64,000 nt of DNA, from positions 12,716,260 to 12,780,259 of the forward strand of contig OU452205.1 in the NCBI GenBank assembly GCA_911728435.2. The letters are read 5' to 3'. The translations under genes were made by a program, and so were the position numbers. Positions 1 to 10,896 of this stretch are shown here, piece after piece (position 1 is the first letter of the stretch; every line of letters begins with the position of its first letter). Below the pieces are notes generated by a model, which was not told the DNA's origin, made no database searches, and worked only from the letters and a program-made list of their open reading frames with translations. This DNA comes from Apoderus coryli (Eukaryota; Arthropoda; Insecta; Coleoptera; Attelabidae).

Positions 1-1388
1 GTATATTATGGAGCAATTCAAGGATATAATAGAGTCAGGACAGAATAATTCCCTGGGAAATATTATTTACTCGATAATCTACAGTCAGCTCTTCTGCCCC
101 AAACTTTTATAGAGAACAGTTTCACTTTAAACTTTATGAATATGTCTGCGTATTTGCCTCCAGTACTATTCCTTATTGGCAGAATCATGCACTTCCAGAG
201 ATAAAAATTCACAAATTATTGAAGTGAAAACTTTTTTAGCCGCATGAGAGTGATTTTTCAAGGTCGCGTCACGACACGATTTATAAAATTTTCGTCCCGC
301 AAAAGAGATGAAGCATATAACAAATATGAGGGAGAGAGAGAGTGTATGCTACACACTATATCCTATACCATACACTACACATATACATGTTATGTGCGTG
401 CATACACTATTATGTATATAGCGGCTTAACTTTGCCTATCCTTCGGTTGTCCCTTTTGTACCGTCATTCGTATTCCCTTCCTCTCTCGTGAAAGAAGTAT
501 TCATTTCTATCACGTGTACTGTGCTTGCATGCGTATTTTTTTTTTGCTTTGCGTGAGTTTTCCTCATAATTACACTTGTTTGTTTTTAATGTGCTGAAAG
601 TCTGGACTAACATTTTGCTAAATTATATTCATTTTAATTTTCTATGAAGAAGTCCTTGGATGGAAGTGATAATATATATTTCATAAAAATGCTTGTTACA
701 TAAAGTAACAATACTTTAAGTTATGTTGGAAATTTGCGAATAAAAGATTGGTTGTAGCGAGATGTCCCAGAAAAAATATTTTTGTTTTTCATTTAAATAT
801 ATGTATAAGTATGTAGTAACTTTGAAACAAAGTGTTGCAAAAGCTAAATTATTTGTAAATTTATTATTTATTTATAATAATTACTCGAAACTCGAATTAT
901 ATACTGAATAGCAAATACTATAATAATAGGGGGAATCACCAACTCGTTTTTCCAAATACTGTGATCAAATAACGTTAAAAAATCAGGGGATCGCTCAACT
1001 CTAATTGGAAAGTAGGATCACATAACTACTAGTGAACACCACTAATGTGACGAAATCTATCAACGAAACGAATGTTATGTTAAATTTAGTAACAAGTAAT
1101 TTTAAAATTAGGAATTTTGCCGTCCACCAATACTTGGTTGAGTCGGTGCAGTTGTCTTGGCTAATACAAAACACAGAAAGTAATCAAATGTTTATTCAGA
1201 AAGAATACTAAATTTAATATAAATTATAATGACAACTTTATAGAAAAAACAAACGAAATTGATCGTACAAATATTTTGAAATTAATAGATAGTCAATTCG
1301 GTGGATCCGTGTGACCACTGAATTGAATATTGATCGGATTTTCCAAGTTTATAATAAAATAATGTTATTAAATTTAATTCCCAAGAAA
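1..1388. other. AT-rich stretch, no gene recognised
   Basis: No coding exon, RNA gene or transposon terminus is recognisable on either strand. The short open frames look like chance frames in AT-rich DNA. By position it should lie in an intron of the minus-strand receptor gene or downstream of it. I searched the minus strand for the third receptor exon (helix 3 and the DRY-type motif) and did not find it. Confidence 0.6.
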
Positions 1389-1654
1389 TAGTATATTGTG
1401 CAACGAACATGAAATGACATATATTTCCTACGAGTATAATCGTTTCATACGAGTAGGAAATGCTCATTTCATGTGAGTTTCACGCTACTTTTTCTACGAC
1501 TGTTTTAATGCTTTTGAATAAATTTAACATAATTTTTAGGAAAATATTTGTTTTTCGCAACTTACCCTTGTTAGCGTATAAGCCTAAATACGATAAATTA
1601 GAAGTATTAAACTGACTAGATGGTGTTAAACTATATTCACTATCACTGTTTATG
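1389..1654 (+). repeat. Dispersed repeat, copy A (second copy at 35,069)
   Basis: The sequence beginning GTATATTGTGCAACGAACAT and the later block ending near CTATATTCACTATCACTG recur in the same order at 35,069-35,263. Copy A carries about 80 extra bases in the middle (about 1,490-1,565). No open frame is shared, so a non-coding mobile repeat is likely. The class is unknown. Confidence 0.7.
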
Positions 1655-1914
1655 TGTTTTTAAATTAGCGAACTACTTAATTATAATTATTATTAATTAT
1701 AAATACCGAAACTGTCAATTTGGTGTTTGTATTTTCGGCGTTGCTATGGTGATTTTTCATGCCCGCCGCTACTTTTGTCATTACAAGGCAATATTATTAC
1801 GCACGGGTAAATGATAAACAGCATTACAATGTACTACATTTTGAAATCATGATTGAACATATAATAAAGGCATTTAAAGACAGTCGTAGAAAAACTTAAT
1901 TATATGCCAATAGA

Positions 1915-2128
1915 ACTGTAAATCGGCAATAGCTAATAAAGAAAACTTGGAAAATCTGTTAAGCACTAATGAAATTACAATATCACTTCTCTCTGAAACA
2001 TAGTTTCAGCCTCATAGATATGTTAATTTCTCAGGATTCAATACTACTAGAAAAGACGGAGCTGATGGTAGGAGAGGAGTTGCTATTTTATTAAAAAATA
2101 ATATTCCAAATTACAATTAACACAGAAC
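1915..2128 (+). pseudogene. LINE endonuclease-domain relic
   Basis: One frame reads NCKSAIANKENLENLL, then ITISLLSET, then NFSGFNTTRKDGADGRRGVA, which matches the start of the apurinic-type endonuclease of jockey/CR1-like non-LTR retrotransposons (the N-R-S, L-S-E-T-W and G-Y-x-x-x-R-x-D-G motifs). The tryptophan codon of SETW is a stop here (TAG) and a further stop follows at about 2,118. No reverse transcriptase follows. It is a dead fragment inside or beyond the receptor gene. The family is recognised by motif; the clade is uncertain. Confidence 0.65.
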
Positions 2129-2654
2129 GCGATAATAAAATCATGCTCATAGCTATTACAATTAATGACAAAAATAATAAAAAATTAACTTTAAATTAAA
2201 ATTAAATTTTGATGAAAATATTGTTTCTCATTAAATTAAAAGACCAACTAAATATAAATTTATGCAGATCAAATACATCGTAGAAATGCATTTTATTCTT
2301 AACTACATGGTATGTAAAACAAATTAACAATTTGATTCTCTGAAAAGGTTTTCTTTGAGCTTTCGTAATAAGTTGAGACATATTATCAACTTATCTGAAA
2401 TTTTAGAAGAAAAATTTCCAGGTATTATTAAACAAATCCATTTAAAGAAAATGCTATTTTCAATAGTCACGTTTTGTCATATATTTTCACCTCACCAGGA
2501 CTAAAATAATACATGGAACTTACAACCATGCATAGCAAATCAATATTGGTCTAGTTATAAGTACATATAATCATCTATTATTACCGTTCTAGAATACTTA
2601 TATTATGGATGATAAAGAAACAATATAAAATTTCGAGGGTTTCTGCTGTAGTAT
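2129..2654. other. AT-rich stretch, nothing firm
   Basis: This probably contains decayed LINE sequence following the endonuclease relic, since 2,129-2,165 could still be translated as endonuclease. Beyond that I see no motif I can support. Confidence 0.4.
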
Positions 2655-4173
2655 CAGTGGCGGCTTGTCCTATGAAGCAAGTGAAGCAACGCTTCACCTA
2701 AATAATCAGTAAAATGAATTATACTTAATTATTTAATTCTATTTTATTGTGTAATTATTTTTCTCCATATAAAATTTAAATTATATATATAAGTATACTT
2801 CATTTTCAACCTGCTTTACCATAAAACTGTAATTTTGAATTTCGTCTTCATCTGAAGCCGGCTGTATCGCATACACCTATTTAACATACTTAATTTACAT
2901 ACCTATAGGTATTTCCCTCTTTTTTTATTCGGCTAATAATAATAAAAAAATTGTTTATTTCGGTCTCTCTCTTTCCTGTGTGCGGCAGTTGCACCTTTGC
3001 CAGTGCCTGTGTCCTCTGACAATAGCCTATTTATTTATCATACACGTTCTTATGCAGATGAAGCATGCCTCAAAGCATTTTCATCTATAATTCAGCAACA
3101 ATGGGCAACACTGCCATCTGGCATATACCCACTATACAACCACTTATCGCGCTTCGTATAAACATAGTTGCCAGCGTTTAATTGTACTAAGCATAGCATA
3201 CGAATCTTGCCATTAAAAAAACACTATAAGAAGCACGCTTCATCTAGATGCAGCAGATTTAATGTAAAATAAGTTTATATGACAACGCTTGGCGAGTGTT
3301 TTGTACCTATAATATGTCGATTATTATTTTGATTATATCTATCTCTATCACACAGTCGAAAATTTCTGGTGCTATGCTAATATTATTTTTATTTACTTTT
3401 CGGGCAGCTTAAGTTTTGATTTTTGATATTTTGAATACAAATTAGTTTTTTTATTTAGGTTACCTACATATTTAATTTAATTTTTAAAATCTAAAAAAGT
3501 AGTGAAGGAACTAAAAAAATATATAATATACGGTTATTAATTAGTAGGTACCTACCTATTTTTATCAAAAATAAATCGGTAGGTACCGTAAAATATTGTT
3601 TTTTTAATAATACAATATATTATAATATGGAAGAAGCAAGTGGAAGTAGTACACATCAGCAGCGTAAATTATATTTACGCTGACATCAGGTAAGCGCAGT
3701 TATTATGAAAAATGATATTTTATTTTTTAATTTTAACTAAAGTTAAGTTTTTTTAATCAACAATCCTTTTACGAACAGAAAAATGTTGTTAAAAATATAC
3801 AGACACACCTGTTCCAGATTTAAATAGATGTTTTGATAAATATGAATATAGGCAAGTGCATAAAAGCAGAGCTTTTAATAATACCTGGTATGAGACGTAT
3901 TATGATTTGCTAACAAGTAGCATAAAAGTAATTTGAGTGACAGTTTCATAAAATGTGTTTTATTTAGTATTATTATGAAGTAGGTAAATATATTCTAGAT
4001 ATCAATTACACTTTAATTAAGGTTTTTAAGAAAACAATACTTAGGTGAGGTACCTACTTATAAACATATATTTTATGCAGTTGAGGAAGTATATTAATTT
4101 TAGCTACCCATTAAATATATGACTTTATTTTATGTTATGCTTCACCACATTAAACTGCCACAAGCCGCCAGCA
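2655..4173 (+). mobile_element. hAT-like non-autonomous element, longer copy
   Basis: The left end CAGTGGCGGCTTGTCC and the right end ACAAGCCGCCA are near-inverted repeats, and the sequence is shared over most of its length with the 53,431 copy, which has a perfect 8-bp target duplication. This copy holds about 700 bp (about 2,965-3,665) that the other lacks. Inside, a short frame from 3,628 (MEEASGSSTHQQRK) ends at a stop just before a GTAAG donor-like site. A later frame (about 3,860-3,905) reads SRAFNNTWYETYYDLL, resembling the TTF-type zinc finger at the start of ZMYM/hAT transposases. I see no clear 8-bp target duplication, and the last bases of the right end look mutated. Confidence 0.75.
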
Positions 4174-5574
4174 CTATTGCAATCAAAAAATTTTGTTTGG
4201 AAAATTGAAACAATTAATTAGGCATATTATAAGGTAAAAGTAAAGATATTTTTAAATAAGTAATCTATATGATGCAGACATGTGTAATTCTACATACGAA
4301 ATAAAACACAATCGTAGAAACATAGAAGGAACGGTACTTACTGATCTTTATTTCCTATCGGAAATGATAATTAACCGTTGGGATATTTTCAATAAATAAA
4401 CTTCAATTCAAACTTTTCGAAAAAGTATTTCGTATCCTTAAATATTCTTACCTACAAGTAGGTAAGTGTTTGCCCAGATATTTGCGATATCATTATTTGA
4501 TTTACATAGATGTTAAGCATAATAATTTTAGTAGTTGTTATTTTGTAAATAAAATCAAGTGAAATTCTATTGTTAGCGTTCGAACGATTTCAGTTTTGGT
4601 GTTATTCCTGATATTAGGTTTTCTACTTTTAGATTGGTTGTATCAATAAACTGTCGTTAAGCATTACCAAGGTAGCTTTATTTATTCTACTGAGGACCCC
4701 CCAAGAATTCCAACCGTCAACGAAGCTTAGCCGGGCGTTTCGCAACAGCAGTGTGCCATTCTCTCCCCTTTCCGTAAGTAAATGAATGTCATTTATATGC
4801 GAGAGATGCGATGTGTTTTTATAACTTGTCCGTCACACATATTGGAATGTAGTGGCCTACTGGGAACTATTGCTGTCATCAACCGTGAATGACGTGAGAT
4901 TTGTGTAAATTTTAAGTTGATACTCGTATGCTTCGAAATATAAAAAGTTCTTTCTTGACAGTATGTTTTTAAACTCTTAAATTGTTGAACCGTAAGTTGT
5001 TTCCAATTAGTGATCTTTAGTTTTATTAGTAATAATGATATTTATATGTGGTTTGTTTTGATAATAGGTCTCAACTGTCGAAACTGGTAATGAATAAAAA
5101 ACAATTTGCGAGGATCAGTTTGTTTTTTTAATCTCCCATTTTGATTTTGTGAAAATTACAATCAATATCAAAATAGATCTAAAAAATCTATATATTATTG
5201 CCTCATTGATATTCGAATTTTAGAACAAATTAATGTCTCATTGCTTTACAGATGTATATTTGTTGTCAGGAAGCTACTGAGTTTAGTTAGACGTATTAAA
5301 GCACTGTCCACAAATTCCTCATACGAAAATAGTTCTTTCTTCCAAAAGTTTTAAAATAAAGTCGAATATATGATACATAAGAGTTAATAAACAAAGTTGT
5401 TGCCATTATATATTATTCAATAACAACTTTAAAAAATAGATTATTAAATTTTGAGAAAATATCAGTTAGAAGATTAGCAATCTCTGGATTAAGTTTGTTT
5501 CTACCAACCATCGTCTGCCAATTTTGTCCTTAATTATCGTGAAGAAAACAAAACTAGAACATATATTTATTTAC
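4174..5574. other. Intronic AT-rich stretch, no gene recognised
   Basis: This lies directly downstream (minus strand) of receptor exon 2 and starts with its splice donor. It holds short GC-richer stretches (about 4,690-4,780) with no recognisable protein on either strand. Confidence 0.5.
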
Positions 5575-5719
5575 CTTTCTACAATGTATATAAACAGATT
5601 CTGGTATACACAGAATATAGCCACAAAAAAGTCAGCCACAGCTAGGTTGGCTAGGAAAAAATTCGTTATTGACCTTAATTTTCTGCTCATAGTTACCACT
5701 AGTATCACCAGCAGATTTC
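5575..5719 (-). CDS. Receptor exon 2: first intracellular loop and second helix (trissin receptor-like GPCR)
   Basis: A 145-bp exon on the minus strand. It is preceded by a pyrimidine-rich acceptor (TTTTTGTTTCAG) and followed by a GTAAAT donor. Its first two bases (GA) complete the split Gly codon of the upstream exon at 18,686, and 47 codons follow. Translation starts NLLVILVVTMSRKLRSITNF and continues FLANLAVADFFVAIFCVYQN. Asn60 is the helix-1 Asn (N1.50), the LAVAD Asp (about residue 88) is the sodium-site Asp of helix 2 (D2.50), and SRKLRSITN is intracellular loop 1. This is a class A peptide GPCR. The loop and the helix-2 wording best match insect trissin receptors as I recall them; no database was searched. 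The reading frame is intact, with no stops. The exon ends in phase 2, so the next exon must lie below position 5,575, and none was found down to 1. Confidence 0.88.
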
Positions 5720-6024
5720 CTGAAACAAAAATAAATACGTTTTGTCAGACACCTTTGTAAAATACTATTATTATTATTACTCTTCGAATAAATAATAAAT
5801 TTTTACATGAAACTTGCTAGTCTGTCTTGGACAATTGGTTTGTATTATGTACTTTATGTAAGTACCTATTATGGATGAGCCAAGAGCATACACTAGGTGT
5901 CATTATTTTACACAATCTCAAAACAATTTGTAATAGAAAATGTATCCAGTACCAATATGACAGGAAAAAGTTTTCAAGCAATAAAATATTAACTAGACAA
6001 AGAGTTCAACCAATCCCTTGACTT

Positions 6025-6255
6025 AAAAAGTATAGTGGTTGACAGACAAACTCTCGATATTATTATTATTTTGTGTTGTTCAACAAGCCCGTATCTAATA
6101 TAGGCGTCCCGCTAAGGGAGTTTTGGGGCATCTATGTGTGGGCAATCGTGCATTATGGGGTCTGTGTCCTCTCGCACAGTCAATATAGTGAATTGTTGTT
6201 CATTCGGCATATTACCAACGTAAGCTAGATGTCGCCAAACACATTCTGTTACAAG
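6025..6255 (+). repeat. Partial copy of the hammerhead-bearing repeat
   Basis: It begins AAAGTATAGTGGTTGACAGA, which in the complete copy lies only 6 bases after the predicted hammerhead cleavage site. It then runs collinearly through CAACAAGCCC, TCCCGCTAAGGGAG, ATAGTGAATTGTTGTTC and CTAGATGTCGCCAAA, as at 51,701-51,900. It stops before the 5' half of the ribozyme, so it is a truncated, non-catalytic copy. An (ATT)n run near 6,056 replaces part of the unit. Confidence 0.78.
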
Positions 6256-6619
6256 AAAGTATTTATTAAAAGGTTGCCATGATTACTTTGACAAATATGT
6301 TATTTAAACTGATCTGCGTTAGAATCTCATGCTTTTTTTATGGTTTTTGTCCAAGTCCGCATAAATTTTAACTGTGCATATGCCAAGTAGATATGTTGTT
6401 AATAAGTATATGGGTTTGGTGAATACAATGGCCGCGAGAATGTTTGAGTCTATAATTATATATTTTAAATAAAATCTCAAATATTTGACACATAAACAAA
6501 AAGAAAAAAAATTGAAAACAAAACTAAACCTAACAAATAAGACTCAAATTAGATTAGACTAAAAATTAATAGACAAAACCGAAATATACATCAATGTTAA
6601 ATATTGTAGATGATATAAT

Positions 6620-7255
6620 TATTCTGGCATGACCACTGCCCTTATAATACTTGACTATAGCAAATCCTTCAATGCCATTAATAATAGTCTTATATAATGT
6701 TGCATTATTTTCGGACAGTGCAAAAAGTCTCATAGCGAGTCTTGTTTAACATTTATATGTGGAATACGCAAGTAGGATCCTGTTTTGTCTAAGTTGAGGG
6801 ACGCTGGGTGCTGACCATGGGCGATAGACGCAAGCATCACTTCTTGTCGTTGTTTCACAACATTATAATAAATAATAAACCCGAATATCTGTCACAGAAA
6901 ATAAGACTGATGTTCATAATTTGAACTTAAGACACAAAGGCTTAATCTCTCCACTATTGTATAAAACAGCTTTCTTTCACATATAACGTTTTTCGCTTGT
7001 ATAATGACATTCCGGCTGACCTGAAGTCTTTGAGTGTTATTGCGTTTAAGAGGAAATTGATGTCTGCTTTACTAATACATTAATCGAATGGGAAATTTTG
7101 CGTGCTTACTGCTAATTTTAAATCTATGGTTGAATTTAAATCATTCGTAGAATGCTTCAGACTCCTTTTTGTGTATAATGTATTTTAATTTTAAGTTGCA
7201 TATTGTAATATTCATTTTGAATTTGTTTATACGCAAATAAACTTATATTATTATT
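6620..7255 (+). pseudogene. LINE relic: RT motif plus 3' tail
   Basis: At 6,630-6,700 one frame reads TALIILDYSKSFNAINNSL, which is reverse-transcriptase motif A (LDFSKAFDTINHSL type). After a deletion of most of the RT, 6,790-6,900 reads LRDAGWVLTMGDRRKHHFLS, and 6,920-7,075 reads LNLRHKGLISPLLYKTAFFH then YNDIPADLKSLSVIAFKRKL, across frameshifts. This is homologous to the C-terminal tail at 12,640-13,128. It ends in CGCAAATAAA plus a TTA repeat near 7,255, the same tail style as the copy ending at 13,460. Confidence 0.75.
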
Positions 7256-7269
7256 ATATAAAAAAAGAT

Positions 7270-7880
7270 AGGGTAAACCACCCAGTTATTGGGCATGTGG
7301 GAGTTATTGGACAAAGTGTGTTTTGTAAACTGAAATAAGATTTTTAAAAGTATTACGTCATTTGAAACCCCATACATGGCGACTCTATTGGTTAGAGAGT
7401 TCATCTGAACCCTTAACGCCTTAACATCAAACGTTGTTTTAGTGGGAACTGTGCTTCTGTTCATATGTGTGCTGTGAATGGTGTATTTTTAATAAAATTC
7501 TAAGGTATGTTTAGTTATTTGTATATTTTAAAATAATTATAAAAATAAAATACTAGTACTGCCTAAACATGTATGTTATTAACAATTTACTTAATGCGAT
7601 AAATAATAAAGCCTAGAAATATAAATCATTAAGGGTGGGTTTTTAGGGGGTGTCCAATAACTAGGTAAATAAAAAAGCCAAAAATCAGTGATTGGACATC
7701 TGTGCAATTACTAATCTAGACAATATTTTTGTTCTTTTTTTTTCACATTTGCAGGATATTTCACTCTCTTTCTCTGAATCTGAATTCCATTATTCTATCT
7801 TTGTTATAACTAGTTATTAGACAGTTGTCCAATAACTAATTCAAACGGTGTCCAATAACTAAATTTCATTTTATGCCCCA
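7270..7880. repeat. Array of AGTTATTGGACA motifs in both orientations
   Basis: The 12-mer AGTTATTGGACA occurs forward at 7,302 (with AGTTATTGGGCA just before at 7,284) and inverted (TGTCCAATAACT) at 7,651, 7,826 and 7,849; a variant is near 7,690. The array directly precedes the pogo/jerky-like coding relic. It could be the 5' terminal region with transposase binding sites of that element, or a separate miniature element. Confidence 0.6.
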
Positions 7881-7904
7881 GTTTTGAAAGGACCTTTTCA
7901 ATAA

Positions 7905-8620
7905 AATCATGCCAATAAAAGAAGTGTAAATGACCGGAGTGATATATAGACGATACAGTCAATGGTATGAGGAGCAATAATCTTTATTTGCGCCAGCGGC
8001 AAAAACATGGCGTTCCAAAATCAACGCTGGAGCTCAAATTAAAAAATCACATCACATAAGGATACTTGCGGTCCCTCGCCCATTCATACTGCATTATAGC
8101 AGAGCTGGAATTATTGAAGTAAGTTTTATGACAAAAAACGATATACAATTATTACTCATTGTATGCGTATTTCGCCACTAAATACCCATAATAATTCTCT
8201 GGAGAATAAACGAACCAAAATTTGCGAAGAAATAGACGATCATTTATCAATGGATTCAAGCGATTATCTAAAACATGTTGTACAGCGCGAAGAAAATAGT
8301 TTTTCCTTAGAATACGAACCAACTAATGAAAAAGAGACCCATCCTCCAAGACATTTGGAACACATGAGTCAAACTAATGTTGATTTTACCAAAGGGAAGT
8401 CATCAATCCACCGGACTCACCTGATATCCAAGATATAAGAAACAGGCACATCATTGAAAATGTAATTAGAAAGCAGCAGTATATGGGTAGTACAGAAGTC
8501 AAAAATATTTCGGCATACTTATCAAATCCACCAACGCCTGAGAGAAAAAACAAACGTCACATAGAACGTAGGTATCTCATAGTTGGTAACTTAAAAAAAT
8601 TATCTGGAACATTTCGAAAA
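7905..8620 (+). pseudogene. pogo/jerky-like DDE transposase relic
   Basis: At 7,990-8,070 frameshifted pieces fit the Psq-type helix-turn-helix start of pogo/jerky-like transposases (a GVPKSTLE-like turn followed by KDTCGPSP-type text). At 8,163-8,575, joined by one frameshift near 8,400, there is a polar C-terminal-like region ending PPTPERKNKRHIERR. The middle DDE domain is missing, so this is an internally deleted, dead copy. Family assignment rests on short matches and is moderate. The C-terminal part alone could be something else. Confidence 0.45.
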
Positions 8621-10023
8621 AAAATGTGCCCTATAATTATTATTAAGTTATGCTATTCCGTTATATATGTCATTTGCAGACACTCTGTATATGAACATTA
8701 TTATAGTATTAAATTTAATTATCTTATAGACTTCTCGTTTGGTTTTCCTAATGATTCCAAACCAGCTTTATCCGAATGGTATTCATGAGAACAGATAGCA
8801 GAATATGGAGGACACGGGCTTGTTAGTTTCCAACTTGTACGCTACAGCTGAAGGATCAAACCAAATTCAACAAAATAAAGTTTAAAGTTAAAATATATAA
8901 ATAACCGAAAATAAAACTTCCTGAAACTTCCAATCCACCCCAATATGGGGAGGTGAAATAAGTGGCAACAAAAACCCTTTAACTCGCTATGATATATATA
9001 AAAAATTAAATTTAACATAGAGGAAATAATCTTCACATATTTATATAGTGCCCTTGACATAAAGGTTAAAAATGCCTTACTTTTAAGGCAATTGTAATTC
9101 AACGAAAAAAAGCAAAACCAAAAGCATGAACTTTTCAGTACACTATTACCAAAAATCATATTGGTAACGTTTGCAAAATATCCATTTTTCAACATAAAAA
9201 ATTTCAAACTGCTTTTATAATTCAAGATCCAAGTCCAAACTAAGAGGCCAAGATGATTTCAGAGCCTATAAAAACCCAATGCGTGTTGTTGAGATCACGA
9301 ATTATAACTTTACTTCTTATTCTTATACTTCTTAGTATATTATTCTTATACTTCTTCCATATTATTAAATGTCTCATAGATGTATGATTTTTTTTTAACG
9401 TGCAGAGCAGAGCATTTAAACAAAAAATATTATTTCGTTATTTAAACTTGCTGGTTTTGTCTTTTGTTAAACAAAGAAGTTATTACCATTTTTTTTATTC
9501 CTATAGAATCATCTGATAAAATGTTCTTTATATGCCCAAAAAGAAATTTTCAGAACAACAAAAAAATAAATGCATAATCAGCCCTATCTTATACCTATGC
9601 ATATAGTTACTCACCAAACAGCCTTAAGGGCCCCAAGCAAGAACTAATTTATTTTACATAAAACTCTCTTTTAAAATATAACAAAACAAAAAACTCTCAT
9701 TTATTTACACTTAATAACACAATTCCGATTTAATTACTCAATGTCAGTAAATGCGTGTACAAATTCTTCGTTTGTATATATATATTTTCATGATAAACCC
9801 TGGGGTAAAATGTGTTTTTGCTGGGGTCTTTATTATACCTATCAAAGATAAGATCAGTTCATTTATTCTAATTGGCATAATATAATATATTCCCAACTGT
9901 AAAAAAAGCTTGTTTTTCAACAGATTTTTTTTTATTCGAAACCAATATTTTAAATAAAAAGTGTATCCAAATCAATTAATGCAATTCAATCATCACACAA
10001 ATACATTAAAAACTGTTGTATAA
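8621..10023. other. AT-rich stretch, nothing recognised
   Basis: Open frames here (for example minus 8,842-9,225) have the F/L/Y/C-rich composition of chance frames in AT-rich DNA. A short TA run lies near 9,775. I recognise no transposon end and no exon. Confidence 0.5.
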
Positions 10024-10027
10024 TTAA

Positions 10028-10892
10028 CCCTGGAATGGTATTGTACGTAAAATTTACGCATTCAAATTACAGATTTTCCTCCAGACTGACCATACGTGCG
10101 TGTCTCATCTCGACCTTCCACCTATGCATAGGTGGAGCATGCTTACTTAAGCCCTGCATCATTTTTCTCGATACGTAGTTAGTTCGGAATTGATTATCAT
10201 TTTATTTGAAACTCTACACGTAAATTTTACGTATCGTTACCAATGAGCACTCATTTAATCTACGACTTTTTTACGTATCGATACCAATACGCGTTCATAA
10301 AGCCAAGCGGTCTAACAATGAAACAACTCACAAACCAGAAATAATCTAAACATACAATGCCACAAATGTGCCAAAGATGAATTGTAATTCCAAAATATGG
10401 CATGCATCAATTCATTTGTAACATACAACCATAATGGTGGAAATCTTTGGTAATCTTTGCATACGTTTGGCTCAAAATCCTAGATTCAGTATTCCTTTGT
10501 GCAAGATGATAGAAGAAGTACTAGAACAGCAGCGACCTAAGTTACAAGAATGCATAGAGTCTCAAAAAGGACGTCGAAATTATTGTCATACCTATATGTC
10601 TATCGGCAAAAAGAAGTATGACCTATTGTTTGAAGTGCAAGAAACCCATATGTGGCGCTCAAAAAAAAAGTTTGTGCCAGTCCAAAATATATATTTAATT
10701 TATTTTTTTTAAATTTTCTATAATTTAGTTTAAATGGTTTTTAGTTCTCATTTCATGCTTACTTTGTGTAGTAAACCATTTTCACTTAATTAAATATATC
10801 TATTCCAATTTTAGCGTAAAATTATATGTAATACGTAATATTTATGTATCGATACCAATACCATGCAATTGAATATCGATACCAGTCTTGGG
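10028..10892 (+). mobile_element. piggyBac-like element, internally deleted
   Basis: It is flanked on both sides by TTAA (10,024-10,027 and 10,893-10,896), the obligatory piggyBac target duplication. The ends are CCCTGGAATGGTAT and, inverted, CCCAAGACTGGTATCGATAT. The subterminal regions repeat TATCGATACCAAT and palindromic ACGTAAAATTTACG-type motifs. The total length of 865 bp is far below a full element of about 2.4 kb. Confidence 0.88.
10434..10690 (+). pseudogene. piggyBac transposase C-terminal relic
   Basis: The frame from 10,434 carries a helical stretch (RPKLQECIESQKGRR), then NYCHTYMSIGK. A one-base shift near 10,608 gives MTYCLKCKKPICGAQKKSLC. Together these form the C-x2-C...C-x2-C cysteine-rich zinc-binding tail of piggyBac transposases, which binds the ends of the element. 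The DDD catalytic domain is absent, so the element cannot mobilise itself. Confidence 0.75.
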
Positions 10893-10896
10893 TTAA

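Noticed and set aside
4690..4780. Ribozyme-like GAAACGCCC on the minus strand
   Set aside because: There is no CUGANGA box with a paired stem II nearby.
1..5574. Third receptor exon (helix 3)
   Set aside because: Minus-strand translation was scanned for a tryptophan/cysteine helix-3 start and a DRY-type motif next to an acceptor. None was found, so it is probably outside the window.
5524..5760. Plus-strand open frame of 78 codons
   Set aside because: It is the antisense shadow of receptor exon 2. The minus strand has splice sites and conserved GPCR residues.
8842..9225. 127-codon minus-strand open frame
   Set aside because: Composition is F/L/Y/C-rich as expected by chance in AT-rich DNA. 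No motif, and no splice context.
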